In this document: positions 5,314-6,135 of the stretch, piece after piece | Layout of the letters: the number at the start of each line of letters is the position of its first letter | How positions within the stretch are numbered: the stretch's first letter is position 1 | NCBI GenBank assembly: GCA_027063545.1 | Contig: JAMORN010000159.1 | Span: 1 to 6,135, forward strand | Length of the DNA stretch: 6,135 nt | Source: a bacterium | Lineage (GTDB): Bacteria > JAMORN01 | Direction of reading: 5' to 3' | Notes under the pieces: model-generated | Database searches by the model: none | Seen by the model: only the letters and a program-made list of their open reading frames with translations | What the model was told of the DNA's origin: nothing | Made by a program: the position numbers and the translations under genes

Positions 5314-6135
5314 ATGAAGAGATTATTGACAATTTTCTTTTTTTATATATTTTCAAATACATTACTCTACGGATATACAAGTCCTAGATTTTATAGCTTA
5401 GAGAATTTGGCAAAAGGGAATTCTGATATAGTTTTTTTTAATAATCGGTATGGGATGTATTATAATCCAGCGTTGATGGACGGGAGTGATCAAATATTTT
5501 ATTTAACATTAACAGATATAGGTTTTGCCTTTGAAAGAAGTTTTTTAGATTTTTCAGAGTTTGTTTTAACGAACTTACTTAATTTTAAAAGATTTACTTC
5601 AAACCCAGAATATATAAATAAAAGTTTTCAAGATAAAACAGGTGTATTTGATATGAGATATTTACATTTGGGTAATTATATAGAAGCAGATATTCAAGCT
5701 TTAGGTATAGGGTTAGGCGTGTGGGGTTATAATAATTTAGCTGTTTCTTATGATGATGGAGTTTATTTCCCAATAGTAAGAGTTAAAGGAAAAATGGCTT
5801 ATTCTTCACAAATTTCTTATGGTTTTAGATTATTAAAACAGCTTTCTATGGGAATATCTTTAAGATATTGGATTTATCCCCAAGATTATGCTTTTATTAG
5901 TATTTTAGATGTAGTTAATAAAATAGAGGGTGATGATAGTACTACTTTATTTAAAGATACTTCTGGTGTGTTTTATCAGTTAGAAAACGGTTCTTTTGAT
6001 TTAAAGGACTATACTCATTTAAGCTTAGATTTAGGATATATTTATTATATGAAAAATATTAGAATAGGCTTTGTTATAAGAGACTTAGTACATGTACTTT
6101 CTACAGATAAAGTGGATAAAAGTTTTGATATAGGT
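5314..6135 (+). CDS. Outer-membrane beta-barrel protein, TraF/PorV-like, N-terminal part (3' end outside window)
   Basis: Translation from ATG 5314 stays open to the last base, giving 274 residues without a stop. Residues 1-20 are a Sec signal peptide (Lys2, Arg3, then a hydrophobic core ending LLYG). Next comes a short block with YNPALMDG (50-57), the conserved Asn-Pro-Ala seen near the N-terminus of PorV, UPF0164 and TraF-like outer-membrane barrels. The rest alternates polar and apolar residues in strand-sized pieces rich in Gly, Tyr and Phe, such as IQALGIGLGVWGY (127-139) and QLSMGISLRYWIYP (176-189). SLDLGYIYY (237-245) followed by RIGFVIRDL (250-258) matches the D-L-G...R-x-G...N/D-L pattern of TraF-like barrels. 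The gene follows the lipoprotein gene in the same direction. The family assignment is by pattern only; a generic porin-like barrel is the alternative. The substrate is unknown. Confidence 0.7.
   Translation, partial: MKRLLTIFFFYIFSNTLLYGYTSPRFYSLENLAKGNSDIVFFNNRYGMYYNPALMDGSDQIFYLTLTDIGFAFERSFLDFSEFVLTNLLNFKRFTSNPEYINKSFQDKTGVFDMRYLHLGNYIEADIQALGIGLGVWGYNNLAVSYDDGVYFPIVRVKGKMAYSSQISYGFRLLKQLSMGISLRYWIYPQDYAFISILDVVNKIEGDDSTTLFKDTSGVFYQLENGSFDLKDYTHLSLDLGYIYYMKNIRIGFVIRDLVHVLSTDKVDKSFDIG

Noticed and set aside
1-6135. tRNA, rRNA, CRISPR array, insertion sequence or phage remnant
   Set aside because: Genes fill nearly the whole window, the longest gap is 111 bp, and no regularly spaced repeats, cloverleaf-like GC-rich segments, transposase or terminal repeats were found on either strand.

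Overview
The window is a very AT-rich piece of bacterial chromosome, roughly a quarter G+C by eye, with Arg codons mostly AGA and A/T-ending codons throughout. It comes from an organism with an outer membrane: it encodes an LptD-type LPS-assembly barrel, a lipobox-bearing lipoprotein and a second Sec-exported beta-barrel protein. The style of LptD (a short, lysine- and tyrosine-rich, cysteine-free barrel), the DxDGDG tails and the base composition suggest an uncultivated lineage on the FCB/WOR-3 side of the bacterial tree. That placement is inference, and no taxonomic marker gene is present.

Left block (1-2758, + strand). The 3' end of an AmmeMemoRadiSam-type radical SAM gene (amrS) runs to 402. 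It overlaps by 11 bases the TTG start of a complete lptD homologue (392-2758), so the two are almost certainly co-transcribed and may be translationally coupled. Middle block (2766-3245, - strand). A single stand-alone PTS EIIA type-2 (fructose/nitrogen class) protein converges on lptD, with only 7 bp between the stop codons.

Divergent control region (3246-3356, 111 bp). Sigma-70-like promoters can be read in both directions, and they appear to share one 7-bp -35 sequence, TTGTCAA. The leftward transcript would start almost at the EIIA start codon and so be leaderless. The rightward transcript would carry a short leader with a hairpin at its 5' end and a strong Shine-Dalgarno site.

Right block (3357-6135, + strand). 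Three closely spaced genes form a likely operon. They are an NDP-sugar pyrophosphorylase with a left-handed beta-helix tail, a TPR-like lipoprotein with acidic calcium-loop repeats at its C-terminus, and the first 274 codons of an outer-membrane beta-barrel of the TraF/PorV-like type. Gaps are 13 and 30 bp.

Taken together the window is an envelope-biogenesis neighbourhood: LPS insertion, nucleotide-sugar supply, a surface lipoprotein and a barrel. A phosphorylation-type regulator gene sits divergent to the second operon. No tRNA, rRNA, CRISPR array, IS element or phage gene was seen. The least explained part is the lipoprotein plus beta-barrel pair at the right end.
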